Below are positions 1 to 9,089 of a stretch of DNA of 64,000 nucleotides, piece after piece. The notes under the pieces are model-generated. The model was not told where the DNA came from, ran no database searches, and was given only the letters and a program-made list of their open reading frames with translations. This stretch comes from JAEXOD01 sp964652025. Lineage in GTDB: Bacteria; Bacteroidota; Ignavibacteria; Ignavibacteriales; Melioribacteraceae. Numbering within the stretch: the first letter of the stretch is position 1; the number at the start of each line of letters is the position of its first letter. Position numbers and translations under genes: made by a program. The DNA is taken from contig CAZYZX010000009.1 in the NCBI GenBank assembly GCA_964652025.1, positions 93,014 to 157,013 on the forward strand. Reading direction: 5' to 3'.

Positions 1-877
1 CTATTTGCTTACCACTTAAATAATTTTCTAACTTATCTTTAATCTGGTTGGCTTTATCTGTGGAGTTAGCAAGCGCAAAAATCGATGGTCCACTTCCGGA
101 AATATTACAAGCTAAAGCCCCATTATTTAATGCAATCTCTTTAATTTGGTAATAATTTGGAATTAATTCCGCACGTATTGGTTCAATTATAAAATCCTCA
201 ATCGTTCTGCCTAATAGTTCTAAATCATTATTATATAAACTTGCCACAAGTGCAGCAGTGTTTCCCCAGTGCTTAACTGCGCTATTAAGTGGAATTGTTT
301 CCGGCAGAATTCTCCTAGCAGCCTTTGTATTTATTTCTACATCTAAATAAATTATTATACAGTAAAGGTTATCGGGCACAGGTAGCTTTATAATTTCAAG
401 TGGGTTATAACTTCTTATTAAAGTAAATCCACCATAAAAAGCAGGTGCAACATTATCTGCATGTAACGAGCCACTTGCAATTTTTTCTCCAAGTAAAGCA
501 TATTCTAAAATTTTTTCATCTGTTAAATTTAAATCAAATAAATAATTCCCCGCAACAGCAGCTGCAACTGCACATGCTGCGCTGCTACCAAGCCCGCTAC
601 TTATTGGCATTTTTTTGTTAATCTCAATTTCTACACCAACATTTATATTATATTCTAACATCATTGTTAATAATGGTGCCCCAACTGTATTTAGTTTTAT
701 GTCTTTTGGTAACTTTCCTCTATCACCAGTTATGGACTTTATTATTAAATCATTCCCCTTAGTTTTACGCAAAATTAATTCATCACCTAATGTATCAATT
801 GCAAATCCAAAAGTGTCAAATCCACATCCAACATTGCTAACAGAAGCAGGAACAAATACTTTTACTTCATTTTTCAT
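1..877 (-). CDS. thrB: Homoserine kinase, 3' end cut by window edge
   Basis: A reading frame I translated myself opens at ATG 877 and stays open to the window edge (292 codons), so only the last residues are missing; family members are about 300-320 aa. It begins MKNEVKVFVPASVSNVGCGFD, the N-terminal GHMP-kinase signature, and carries the ATP-binding loop PISSGLGSSAACAVAA. Homoserine kinase phosphorylates homoserine to O-phosphohomoserine in threonine synthesis. It starts 3 nt after the stop of the upstream AK-HSD gene, which implies co-transcription and translational coupling. thrC may lie off the left edge (inference). Confidence 0.93.
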   Translation of the reverse strand, partial: MKNEVKVFVPASVSNVGCGFDTFGFAIDTLGDELILRKTKGNDLIIKSITGDRGKLPKDIKLNTVGAPLLTMMLEYNINVGVEIEINKKMPISSGLGSSAACAVAAAVAGNYLFDLNLTDEKILEYALLGEKIASGSLHADNVAPAFYGGFTLIRSYNPLEIIKLPVPDNLYCIIIYLDVEINTKAARRILPETIPLNSAVKHWGNTAALVASLYNNDLELLGRTIEDFIIEPIRAELIPNYYQIKEIALNNGALACNISGSGPSIFALANSTDKANQIKDKLENYLSGKQI

Positions 878-880
878 ATA

Positions 881-3328
881 TTACCGAATTTCGTTTATTA
901 TTTTTAGTAAATCTGCAAAAACCGCAGCTGCTGTAACTTCTCCTCCAGCCCCTGCTCCACTAATAATTAATGGATTTTTGTAATATTTGCTTTTTATCAC
1001 TATCATATTATCTGTGTGTTTAAGATTAAAAAATGGGCTTTCGCTTTTAACTTTAACTAATCCAATCTTAGGCTTACCATCCTTAAAACTAAATAAATAT
1101 TTTAGTTTACAGTAATCTTTTTCTGCATCTAGTCTTTTTTCTTCAAATGCGTTATCATTTTTTTTTAATATTTCAAAAAACTTTTTAACGTCTTTTGCTT
1201 CTATCATCTCTTGGCTTAGCAATTCCTCTTTTTCAATCTCTTCTAATTCTATAACTTTACCCATAGTGCGTAAAATTATTACCGCTTTTCTTAAAATATC
1301 AAATCCTGTTAAATCATCTCTTGGATCGGGCTCGGTATAGCCAAGCTCTTTTGCAATTTTTACCGCTTTGGAAAATGTTACTTGCTTACTAACTGTATTA
1401 AATAAAAATCCTATTGTGCCCGATAGTTGCGCTTCAATTTCCTCTATTTCATCACCCATTTCAATCAACTTTTCTATTGTGCTTAAGATTGGTAACCCAG
1501 CACCAACTGTTGCAGAATACTTATAAGTTTTTCCATTATTGCTTGCAATTTTTAGCTTTTCATAGTAACTGTAATTTGATGAATTTGCAGTTTTATTTGC
1601 AGTTACTATTGATACACCATTTTGTAATAATCGCAAATATTCATCTGTTGTTTGTTTGCCACTTGTGCAATCTATAAAAATTTTGTTTTCTAAATGTAAA
1701 TTTATCAACATGTTTATAAACTGATTACCACTATATTTTTTAGACCTAAAATTAAAATTATTTTTTAAATCTTCTTCACTTATCCCATCTGTACAAAGTA
1801 ACATTTTATTACTATTTGCAGCACCAATTAAGTTTATTTTTATGTTTTTATCAAGTAAAAGATTTTTTTGTTGATTAAATAATAGTTCAATAAATTTATT
1901 ACCCACATTGCCAATACCCGCAATAAATAAATTAACAACTTTAATTATATTAAAAAAGAATTTAGAATGAATTAAATTTAATGCTTTAACTAAATCACTT
2001 TTATTAATAACTATAGATATATTTAGCTCGCTGCTACCTTGTGCAATTGCAATTATATTAATTTTGGCATCACCTAAAGAGGAAAATAAATTTCCCGCAA
2101 TACCAGCAGTTTTACGCATATTTTCCCCAACAACTGCTACAATAGATAAATCATTTTCTATTATTACATCGTTAACTAATCCATCTTTAATTTCATAATA
2201 AAATTCTTTTTCTATTAAACTTTTTGCATCATTGGCATACTTAGGTAAAACTGCAAAACAAATAGAGTGCTCTGACGAAGCTTGTGTTATTAATATTATA
2301 TTAATTCCTTCTTTAGCAAGCACACCAAATAGCCTTTTTGCAATACCAGCAACACCAACCATACCAGGTCCTTCTACCCTTATTAATGCAACTTCATCTA
2401 TAGATGATATTCCCGTTATTTTATTATTCCCTTTTGCAGAAGATGTTTGTATTAATGTGCCTTTAAATGTTGGATTAAAAGTGTTTTTAATCCTAATTGG
2501 AATATTTTTAGCTGTGGCAGGCTGCATAGTTGGTGGATATATTACTTTAGCACCAAAGTGAGAAAGCTCCATAGCTTCTTCATACGATAAATAATCAATC
2601 GAAAAAGCTTCTTTAACCTTTCTTGGGTCTGCAGTTAAAACCCCATCAACATCAGTCCATATCTCAATTTCTTCTGCATTAATTGCCGCACCAATTATAG
2701 CAGCTGTGTAGTCACTTCCACCACGTCCTAAAGTTGTAGTTTCTCCATTATCATTAGAGCCAATAAAACCAGTTATAACCTTAACCGTTCCTTTATCTTT
2801 AAATAAATCGTTTATTAATTTGTTTGTTTTAGCAAAATCTACTTTTGCATTACTAAAGTTACTATCTGTTTTAATTATATTAGTTGCGTTAATATATTCC
2901 GCATCTATTTCAAAATTTTTTAAATATTCTGCTATAACAAAGTTCGATATTCGTTCACCATAGCTAAGTAAATTATCACTTGTTTTTGCAGATAGCTCTT
3001 TTATTAAATAAATACCGTGTAAAAGTTCTTTAATTTCATCTAATTTTTTATTTACACTTTTAAGTAAATTTTTACTTTGCTTATTAAACAGACCAGAAAT
3101 AATTAAATTACATTTTTTAACTAAATTATCATAATGTAGCTTATACGTTATATCTCCTTTGGCAGCACTATTCCCCATTAATAGTAATAAATCTGTTACC
3201 CCCTGAAAGGCTGATAATACAACCGCAATCTCTTCTTTTTTATTAATCTTATCCTTTATTATCGTGCCAACCGCTTTAATACTTTCCGCGCTTCCAACAG
3301 ATGAACCTCCAAACTTTAATACCTTCAT
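881..3328 (-). CDS. thrA: Bifunctional aspartokinase/homoserine dehydrogenase (Thr branch)
   Basis: The protein is 815 aa, close to the 810-820 aa of E. coli ThrA. The aspartokinase domain (about 1-295) begins with KFGGSSVG at residues 5-12 and contains GRGGSDYTA. Tandem ACT regulatory domains follow (about 310-455). The homoserine dehydrogenase domain starts near 465 with the nucleotide loop FIAGIGNVGNKF and contains GAGLPILST and EPDPRDDLTGFD. It catalyses the first and third steps from aspartate to homoserine. ATG 3328 has the SD AAAGAGGT. The leader just upstream resembles a threonine attenuator and thrB follows at 3 nt, which argues for the Thr branch. A paralogue lies at 3589-6042. Confidence 0.95.
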   Translation of the reverse strand: MKVLKFGGSSVGSAESIKAVGTIIKDKINKKEEIAVVLSAFQGVTDLLLLMGNSAAKGDITYKLHYDNLVKKCNLIISGLFNKQSKNLLKSVNKKLDEIKELLHGIYLIKELSAKTSDNLLSYGERISNFVIAEYLKNFEIDAEYINATNIIKTDSNFSNAKVDFAKTNKLINDLFKDKGTVKVITGFIGSNDNGETTTLGRGGSDYTAAIIGAAINAEEIEIWTDVDGVLTADPRKVKEAFSIDYLSYEEAMELSHFGAKVIYPPTMQPATAKNIPIRIKNTFNPTFKGTLIQTSSAKGNNKITGISSIDEVALIRVEGPGMVGVAGIAKRLFGVLAKEGINIILITQASSEHSICFAVLPKYANDAKSLIEKEFYYEIKDGLVNDVIIENDLSIVAVVGENMRKTAGIAGNLFSSLGDAKINIIAIAQGSSELNISIVINKSDLVKALNLIHSKFFFNIIKVVNLFIAGIGNVGNKFIELLFNQQKNLLLDKNIKINLIGAANSNKMLLCTDGISEEDLKNNFNFRSKKYSGNQFINMLINLHLENKIFIDCTSGKQTTDEYLRLLQNGVSIVTANKTANSSNYSYYEKLKIASNNGKTYKYSATVGAGLPILSTIEKLIEMGDEIEEIEAQLSGTIGFLFNTVSKQVTFSKAVKIAKELGYTEPDPRDDLTGFDILRKAVIILRTMGKVIELEEIEKEELLSQEMIEAKDVKKFFEILKKNDNAFEEKRLDAEKDYCKLKYLFSFKDGKPKIGLVKVKSESPFFNLKHTDNMIVIKSKYYKNPLIISGAGAGGEVTAAAVFADLLKIINEIR

Positions 3329-3350
3329 ACTACCTCTTTAATCTGTTTAA

Positions 3351-3387
3351 AATAAAAAAACCGACTTAGATAGACTAAAGTCGGTTT
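3351..3387 (-). terminator. Intrinsic terminator/attenuator before thrA
   Basis: Read leftward, a perfect 10-bp stem AAACCGACTT/AAGTCGGTTT with a 10-nt loop is followed by a run of seven T, then A and TTTT. It ends about 25 nt before the thrA start codon. Its position between the leader peptide and the structural gene is that of a classic attenuator. Confidence 0.85.
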
Positions 3388-3398
3388 AAAAGAATAGT

Positions 3399-3453
3399 AT
3401 TCACCAACTTCAGTCCGTTGGACTGCCGGATGTTGATACGGATGTTAGTGAAT
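3399..3453 (-). promoter_or_regulatory. Leader RNA dyad overlapping the Thr leader peptide
   Basis: Read leftward, ATTCACTAAC (3453-3444) pairs with GTTGGTGAAT (3408-3399) over 10 bp with one G-U. Inside it CAGTCC/GGACTG (3425-3420 and 3416-3411) forms a 6-bp hairpin with loop AAC. The dyad lies upstream of the terminator and covers most of the small leader frame, so ribosome stalling at Thr or Ser codons could change folding. That role is inference. Confidence 0.55.
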
Positions 3454-3469
3454 AACACGAGGATAACAT
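3410..3469 (-). CDS. Putative thr operon leader peptide, 19 aa
   Basis: A short frame starts at ATG 3469 and ends at TGA 3412-3410. It encodes MLSSCYSLTSVSTSGSPTD, with three Thr and seven Ser codons. A terminator hairpin follows and then thrA. Thr-rich leaders upstream of thrA are known from enterobacterial attenuation; here Thr density is modest and no strong SD is seen. The assignment rests on position and on the associated RNA structures. Confidence 0.45.
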   Translation of the reverse strand: MLSSCYSLTSVSTSGSPTD

Positions 3470-3588
3470 ATGGACAAACCTTAAAATTTATATTTATGCA
3501 ATTTATTAAATAACTTTTCAAATTTACACCTTATATATAAAACATATTTTTGTATAAATCAAGTAAAAAATGCAAAAATTTAAATTTT

Positions 3589-6042
3589 TTAGAAAAAATT
3601 TGCAATTTTTATAATATCAGATAAAATACCACCGGATGTAATTTTTATACCTGCACCTGGTCCTTTTAATAATACTGGGCTAATGTTATAATACTCTGTG
3701 ATAAACAAAATACCATTTTCGTTAGATGATAAATGATAAAGCGGATTATCTCTACTTATTTTTTTCAACTTAACATACGCTTCACCATTTTCATAGCCTG
3801 CTATATATCTTAAAGCTTTATCTTCTTTTTCGGCTTCTAACCTTAAACTTTCTATGCTTTCATCTTTAGATTTCAGTGTGTCCCATAATTTATCTATAGT
3901 AAAATTATCATTTATGTTATCTATAAGTTTTTCAATTTTTATATCATCAATGTTTAATTTATACCCGGCTTCCCTTAGCAAAACAAGTAACTTTGTTGCT
4001 ATATCTGTACCGTTCAAATCTATAATTGGGTTCTTTTCCGTATAACCTAAATCATATGCTTCTTTAATAGCTTCAGAAAATCGCTTATTATTATTTATTG
4101 TATTAAAAACATAACTAAGCGTGCCACTTAAAACGCTTTCTATACTAATTATTTTATCCCCACTAATAATTAAGTCTTGCAAAGTATTTAAAAAAGGTAA
4201 TCCCGCACCAACATTAGTTTCAAAAATAAGTTTAGCATTATATTTTTGCGCTCCCTTTTTTAGTTTTTCATACTCCATATAATCTACAATGCATGCTTTT
4301 TTATTTTGCGTAATTAAGGATATAGATTTTGTTAATAACGGGTAATAATATTTAATTACTTCTTCATTATCTGTGCAATCCACAAAAATAGAATTCGGTA
4401 AATTTTGTTCAATTATTAAATTAATAAATTTATCAACATCTTCGCTTGTTCCATAGTTTAATAATTCCTCATCCCATTTATTTATATTTATTCCGCTTTG
4501 GTTAAAATAAATTTTATTATGGTTTGCAATTCCAACTAATCTAATATCTAAATTTAAATTATCATAAATATGTTTTAGTTGATTTTTAATTTGCGTAAAT
4601 AAAGTTTGTGCAAGTTCACCCGTACCTAATACGTATAAATTAATTACTTTTAAGTGGGAAAGGAAGAAAGAATCGTGTATAGCATTAAGTGCTTTGGAAA
4701 TATCCACTTTAGCAATAACTAAAGAAATATTAAGCCTAGATGAACCTTGTGCCGCTGCTGCAATTTTAATTCCATTTCTACCTAATGCTTGATATATTTT
4801 TTCTGATACACCAGGCAAATTCCTAATATTTTCCCCAACTACAGCTATTACTGCCACATCTTTATTAATTTCTATTCCACTAATTAAGCCATCTAAAATT
4901 TCGTGCTTTAATTCTTCATTTATTAAATCTTCTGCTAACTGGGCATTATTTTGGTTTACTACAAAACAAACCGAGTGCCCACTAGATGCTTGTGATATTA
5001 GTATAATTGAGATTTTATTTAATGCCAACACTTTAAAAACTTTACCCGCTAATGTTGCAATATCAATTAAACCAGTGCCAATAATATTAATTAATGCAAC
5101 ATTTTCTATAGATGAAATACCTGTTATTGCATAATCTGTATCAGATTTTTCTTTTGTAATAAGTGTTCCTTTAAAGCTTGGATTAAAAGTGTTTTTAATA
5201 TAAATTGGAATATCTTTTAATAAAGCTGGTCTTATTGTTGGTGGATATATTACCTTAGCACCAAAGTGGCTCATCTCTAAAGCTTCTTCATAGCTCATAT
5301 TTTCAATTGGTATAGCACTTTTAACCTTTTTAGGGTCTGCAGTTAAAACACCATCAACATCAGTGTAAATTAATATCTCTTTTGCACCAATTGCAGCACC
5401 TATAATAGAAGCTGTGTAGTCGCTGCCTCCTCTTCCTAAAGTAGTTATTTCATTATCTTTTGTGCTTCCAATAAATCCCGTAATAACTTTTATTATTTTA
5501 TTTTCGTGCAAAGTTTGCTTTACTACTTTTTCAGTTTCGTTAAAATTTACGCGTGCATTTCCAAATGTTTTATCTGTTTTTATTAACTTATATGCATCAA
5601 TATACTCCGCACTAATTCCATTAAAATTTAATGCTGCAGTTATAACTGTACAAGATAACCTTTCGCCAAAACTCATTAAATAATCTAAACTTCTTGGGGA
5701 TAATTCTTTTATTAACCATATTCCATATAAAAGTTTTTCTAATTCATCAAACAGCATATTAATCTTTCGCCTGGTTACGTATAATGTTTCCCCACTTGTA
5801 AGCTTTTCTACTGCTGTTATATGTATGTTTTTAATATAAGTAAAACCACTTTTATATTCCTCATTCCCTTTGGCGGCATTTTCCCCTGTAGTAATTAAAA
5901 TATTAGTAATAGTTTGAAATGCAGAAAAAACTGATATAACATTTTTATTCCCATAATCAGTTTTTAATATTTCAATAACCTGTTTAATAGTATCAACACT
6001 TCCTACAGAAGTACCACCAAATTTATATACTACTGTTTCCAA
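3589..6042 (-). CDS. Second bifunctional aspartokinase/homoserine dehydrogenase (Met branch)
   Basis: At 817 aa it has the same architecture as the thrA product: aspartokinase with KFGGTSVG near residues 7-14 and GRGGSDYTA, ACT domains, then homoserine dehydrogenase with the loop VLGTGELA, NVGAGLPFL and EKNPIIDLNGTD. The start codon is TTG at 6042, preceded by the purine-rich SD AAAGGGGA. It lies 16 nt downstream of metB in the same unit, so it should be under the SAM-II riboswitch. By analogy with E. coli MetL it would feed homoserine to methionine. MetL is the functional analogue, but orthology was not tested, so no symbol is given. Confidence 0.93.
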   Translation of the reverse strand: METVVYKFGGTSVGSVDTIKQVIEILKTDYGNKNVISVFSAFQTITNILITTGENAAKGNEEYKSGFTYIKNIHITAVEKLTSGETLYVTRRKINMLFDELEKLLYGIWLIKELSPRSLDYLMSFGERLSCTVITAALNFNGISAEYIDAYKLIKTDKTFGNARVNFNETEKVVKQTLHENKIIKVITGFIGSTKDNEITTLGRGGSDYTASIIGAAIGAKEILIYTDVDGVLTADPKKVKSAIPIENMSYEEALEMSHFGAKVIYPPTIRPALLKDIPIYIKNTFNPSFKGTLITKEKSDTDYAITGISSIENVALINIIGTGLIDIATLAGKVFKVLALNKISIILISQASSGHSVCFVVNQNNAQLAEDLINEELKHEILDGLISGIEINKDVAVIAVVGENIRNLPGVSEKIYQALGRNGIKIAAAAQGSSRLNISLVIAKVDISKALNAIHDSFFLSHLKVINLYVLGTGELAQTLFTQIKNQLKHIYDNLNLDIRLVGIANHNKIYFNQSGININKWDEELLNYGTSEDVDKFINLIIEQNLPNSIFVDCTDNEEVIKYYYPLLTKSISLITQNKKACIVDYMEYEKLKKGAQKYNAKLIFETNVGAGLPFLNTLQDLIISGDKIISIESVLSGTLSYVFNTINNNKRFSEAIKEAYDLGYTEKNPIIDLNGTDIATKLLVLLREAGYKLNIDDIKIEKLIDNINDNFTIDKLWDTLKSKDESIESLRLEAEKEDKALRYIAGYENGEAYVKLKKISRDNPLYHLSSNENGILFITEYYNISPVLLKGPGAGIKITSGGILSDIIKIANFF

Positions 6043-6058
6043 ATTATCCCCTTTAAAT

Positions 6059-7210
6059 TTATTTCTTTAAACAATTATCTAAAGCTTGTTTAATATCTGC
6101 TATTAAATCATCGGCATCTTCTAAACCAATCGATAACCTAACCAAACTATCCGTTATCCCACTTTGTAATCTTTTTTCTCTGGGTATTGATTTATGTGTC
6201 ATTGTTGCAGGATGACTAATTAAACTTTTTGCACCACCTAAACTTTCTGCAAGCTTAAATATTTTTGTAGAAGTAACAAACTTTGTAGCAAACTCTTCAG
6301 TATCTTCATCAAAGGAAATTGATATCATGCTACCCGGTAACTTTTGTTGCTTTTTAGCAACTTCGTAATTCTTATGTGTTGTTAAACCAGGGTAGTAAAC
6401 TTTATTTATTCCTTTTAATGTTGTTAAAAATTCTGCTACTTTTGCAGCATTTTCCGCGTGTTTTTCCACTCTTAATTTTAACGTTTCAGTACTGCGTATT
6501 ATTAACCAGCTATCAAATGGAGAAAGTACCGCCCCAGTTGCATTTTGTATATATTTTAATCGTTCCCCAATTTCAACATCTTTAGCTATAATAAGCCCAG
6601 CTAAAACATCCGTATGACCACCTAAATACTTTGTTGCACTGTGTATTACAATATCTGCACCTAATTTTATTGGATTTTGTAAAATAGGTGTTGCAAATGT
6701 ATTGTCTACACAAACTAAAATATTATGCTCTTTTGCAATTGTTGCTATAGCCTCTATATCAGAAATTTTTAATAGTGGATTAGTTGGACTTTCCAACCAA
6801 ATTAGTTTGGTTTTTTCGTTAATAGCTTTTCTTACATTCTCTGCGTCAGAAGTATCCACAAAATTAATTGTTATACCAAAATTATTATAAACAGTTGTAA
6901 AAAGACGATACGCGCCGCCATAAATATCATCTACTGCTAAAATTTCATCACCTGTTTTTAATAGCTTTACAACAGCATCAATTGCACTTAGCCCACTTGC
7001 AAATGCTAATCCAACGCTTCCGCCTTCTAATTCACATGCAATTGTTTCTAATATTTTTCTAGTAGGATTATTCGTCCTTGTATAATCAAAGCCTTTATTT
7101 ACACCCGGTGCTTGCTGTGCATATGTACTTGTTTGATATATTGGTACCGCTATTGCCCCTGTTAATGGGTCTACTGGTATCGACTCCAAAATTTTGGTCA
7201 GTTCTTTCAT
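6059..7210 (-). CDS. metB: Cystathionine gamma-synthase/beta-lyase family PLP enzyme
   Basis: The protein is 383 aa, the usual length for the Cys/Met-metabolism PLP family. The cofactor lysine is Lys194 in SATKYLGGHTD, and the N-terminal YTRTNNPTR phosphate-binding motif is present. It should make cystathionine from an activated homoserine and cysteine, or cleave it. MetB, MetC and O-acylhomoserine sulfhydrylase cannot be separated on motifs alone, so the symbol is provisional. The start ATG 7210 has the SD AGGAG. A SAM-II riboswitch and terminator lie directly upstream, and a homoserine-producing enzyme follows, which places it in methionine synthesis. Confidence 0.85.
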   Translation of the reverse strand: MKELTKILESIPVDPLTGAIAVPIYQTSTYAQQAPGVNKGFDYTRTNNPTRKILETIACELEGGSVGLAFASGLSAIDAVVKLLKTGDEILAVDDIYGGAYRLFTTVYNNFGITINFVDTSDAENVRKAINEKTKLIWLESPTNPLLKISDIEAIATIAKEHNILVCVDNTFATPILQNPIKLGADIVIHSATKYLGGHTDVLAGLIIAKDVEIGERLKYIQNATGAVLSPFDSWLIIRSTETLKLRVEKHAENAAKVAEFLTTLKGINKVYYPGLTTHKNYEVAKKQQKLPGSMISISFDEDTEEFATKFVTSTKIFKLAESLGGAKSLISHPATMTHKSIPREKRLQSGITDSLVRLSIGLEDADDLIADIKQALDNCLKK

Positions 7211-7240
7211 ATTTACTCCTATTTATTTTTAATTTGTTTA

Positions 7241-7270
7241 AAACAAAAAACCCCGCTAAAAAGCGGGGTC
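7241..7270 (-). terminator. Riboswitch expression-platform terminator before metB
   Basis: Read leftward, ACCCCGCT (7269-7262), a TTTT loop and AGCGGGGT (7257-7250) form an 8-bp G+C-rich stem followed by TTTTTGTTTT. It sits between the SAM-II aptamer and the metB SD, where it would stop transcription when SAM is bound. Confidence 0.9.
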
Positions 7271-7289
7271 TTTAAACTTTTTCCCTGTA

Positions 7290-7340
7290 ACTTTTTAGCA
7301 CTGTTTAACGTCGTTGCAATATGTCACAAATCTCGACGGC
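7290..7340 (-). promoter_or_regulatory. SAM-II riboswitch aptamer
   Basis: Read leftward, the region has the SAM-II layout: P1 arm CGTCG (7338-7334), a loop with GATTT and ATTGCAA, the P1 partner CGACG (7313-7309), then TTAAA and the conserved 3' tail GCTAAAAAG (7299-7291). These blocks match the family as I recall it from the metX-associated SAM-II RNAs, an H-type pseudoknot that binds S-adenosylmethionine. It precedes a terminator and metB. The identification is by eye; the pseudoknot pairing was not computed. Confidence 0.85.
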
Positions 7341-7521
7341 TAAAGAATATTTTTAATATCCTTTAACATTAATTAACTAATTTTTCCAAAGAGCTATTGC
7401 AAATATAATATTAATTTTTCTTAAATCAATATTTTTGCAAAAAATATTACATTTTTTTAAATTACTTAAATTTTATATATTAATGTGTATTTAATTTTAA
7501 TTAATTTACAAATGGCAAACT

Positions 7522-9003
7522 ATGAAACCAAGTTTAAAACTTTATGAAATTAACGCTCGCGTTTGGATTAAAAGATTTTACGCCGAGTATGGCGAAAATA
7601 TTACTATAGATAAAGTACCAGATAGCTATTGGAATTATTTAGCAGATTTAGGAATAGAAATTGTTTGGCTTATGGGGGTTTGGAAAACTTGCCACTCCTC
7701 TATAGATAAATATTGCTTTGAAGATGGATTAGTTAAAGAATATGGTAACGCCCTTAAAGATTGGCACCCCGATGATGTTATTGGCTCTCCTTATTCTATT
7801 GATAAATACGAAATTAATCCCCTCTTTGGTAATAAAGAAAACTTTTTAAAATTAAAAGACAAATTAAATAGTAAAGGCATTAAATTAATGTTAGATTTTG
7901 TATCTAATCACTATAGTGCCGATACAGAATTGCTTAAAACAAATCCCGAAATATTTTTACCCGCTGATAGTGAAATTTATGGACGCGACCCATATACTTA
8001 CTTTAGACCATTTAAAAACGACGATATATTTTTTGCACATGGGCGAGACCCATTCTTTCCCGCTTGGCAAGATACTATACAAGTTAATTATTTTTGTACA
8101 AAAGCTAGGGAATTTCAAATAAACATTTTAAAAGAAATTTCTAATATTTGCGATGGCGTTCGTTGCGATATGGCTATGCTTACCCTTAATAATGTTTTTA
8201 ATAATACTTGGGGGGGTGCATTAAATAAAATGGGGTTTGCTATGCCAAGCACTCAATTTTGGCAAGAAGCTATTGCAGCTGTTAAAATTGATAAACCCGA
8301 TTTTCTATTTTTGGCAGAAGCTTACTGGGACCTTGAATGGGAATTACAACAACTTGGCTTTGACTATACTTACGACAAAAAACTTTTAGATAGAATTGCT
8401 TCCGGCTCTGCTAAGGATGTTATTGGACACTTATATGCAGACCCAGACTACCAAGAGCGCTCGTGCCGATTTATAGAAAATCACGACGAAAGACGTGCTA
8501 TTACTTTATTAGGTAAAGAAAAATCTATGGCTTCAGCTACTTTAATTAGTACCATTACTGGTCTTCGGTTATATCACGATGGACAATTTGAAGGGAAACG
8601 AATTAAACTACCCGTGCAGCTTGGTAGAGAACCTAAAGAACCTATTGTACCTTGTATTCAAAACCATTATTATAATTTACTTAAAATTACTAAAAACGAA
8701 ATTTTTAAATATGGTGATTGGCACTTGCTTACTGTTTCTCCTGTTTCAGAAAACAACACTACTTATAAAAATTTAATAGCTTACGAGTGGCGCTATCGTT
8801 ACGATCGCGTTTTAGTTGTTATTAATTTTTCCGGCACTGTTTCCGTTGGTAGAATTAAACTTGACGTTATTGGATATCCTGAGGTTTTTGAGCTTAAAGA
8901 TGTTCTTAATAATGTTAACTATATTAGGTCAACTTCTGAAAGTTATCATGAGGGATTATTTATTGAATTAAAACCGTTTAGGTCTCATATTTTCTTTTAT
9001 TAA
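7522..9003 (+). CDS. GH13 alpha-amylase-family glycosidase
   Basis: The 493-aa protein shows the four GH13 regions in order: DFVSNH at 125-130, GVRCDMA with the predicted nucleophile Asp216, LAEAYW with the acid/base Glu266, and ENHDER at 319-324 with the transition-state Asp. No signal peptide is visible, so it is probably cytoplasmic. The N-terminal motif NARVWI and the absence of carbohydrate-binding modules are typical of intracellular alpha-glucan enzymes. Substrate (maltodextrin, glycogen or trehalose) cannot be told from sequence. It stands alone, divergent from metB. Confidence 0.88.
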   Translation: MKPSLKLYEINARVWIKRFYAEYGENITIDKVPDSYWNYLADLGIEIVWLMGVWKTCHSSIDKYCFEDGLVKEYGNALKDWHPDDVIGSPYSIDKYEINPLFGNKENFLKLKDKLNSKGIKLMLDFVSNHYSADTELLKTNPEIFLPADSEIYGRDPYTYFRPFKNDDIFFAHGRDPFFPAWQDTIQVNYFCTKAREFQINILKEISNICDGVRCDMAMLTLNNVFNNTWGGALNKMGFAMPSTQFWQEAIAAVKIDKPDFLFLAEAYWDLEWELQQLGFDYTYDKKLLDRIASGSAKDVIGHLYADPDYQERSCRFIENHDERRAITLLGKEKSMASATLISTITGLRLYHDGQFEGKRIKLPVQLGREPKEPIVPCIQNHYYNLLKITKNEIFKYGDWHLLTVSPVSENNTTYKNLIAYEWRYRYDRVLVVINFSGTVSVGRIKLDVIGYPEVFELKDVLNNVNYIRSTSESYHEGLFIELKPFRSHIFFY

Positions 9004-9089
9004 TTTTGTTAAAATTTTGCTTGTATAGTTTTTTTATCTTAATTAATTTTATTTTTATAAATTGTTTTTAAAATTATTACGAGATTATT

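Noticed and set aside
7253..7270. GACCCCG match to the tRNA-Asp end as an attachment repeat
   Set aside because: The match is a short part of the riboswitch terminator stem and shares no further bases.
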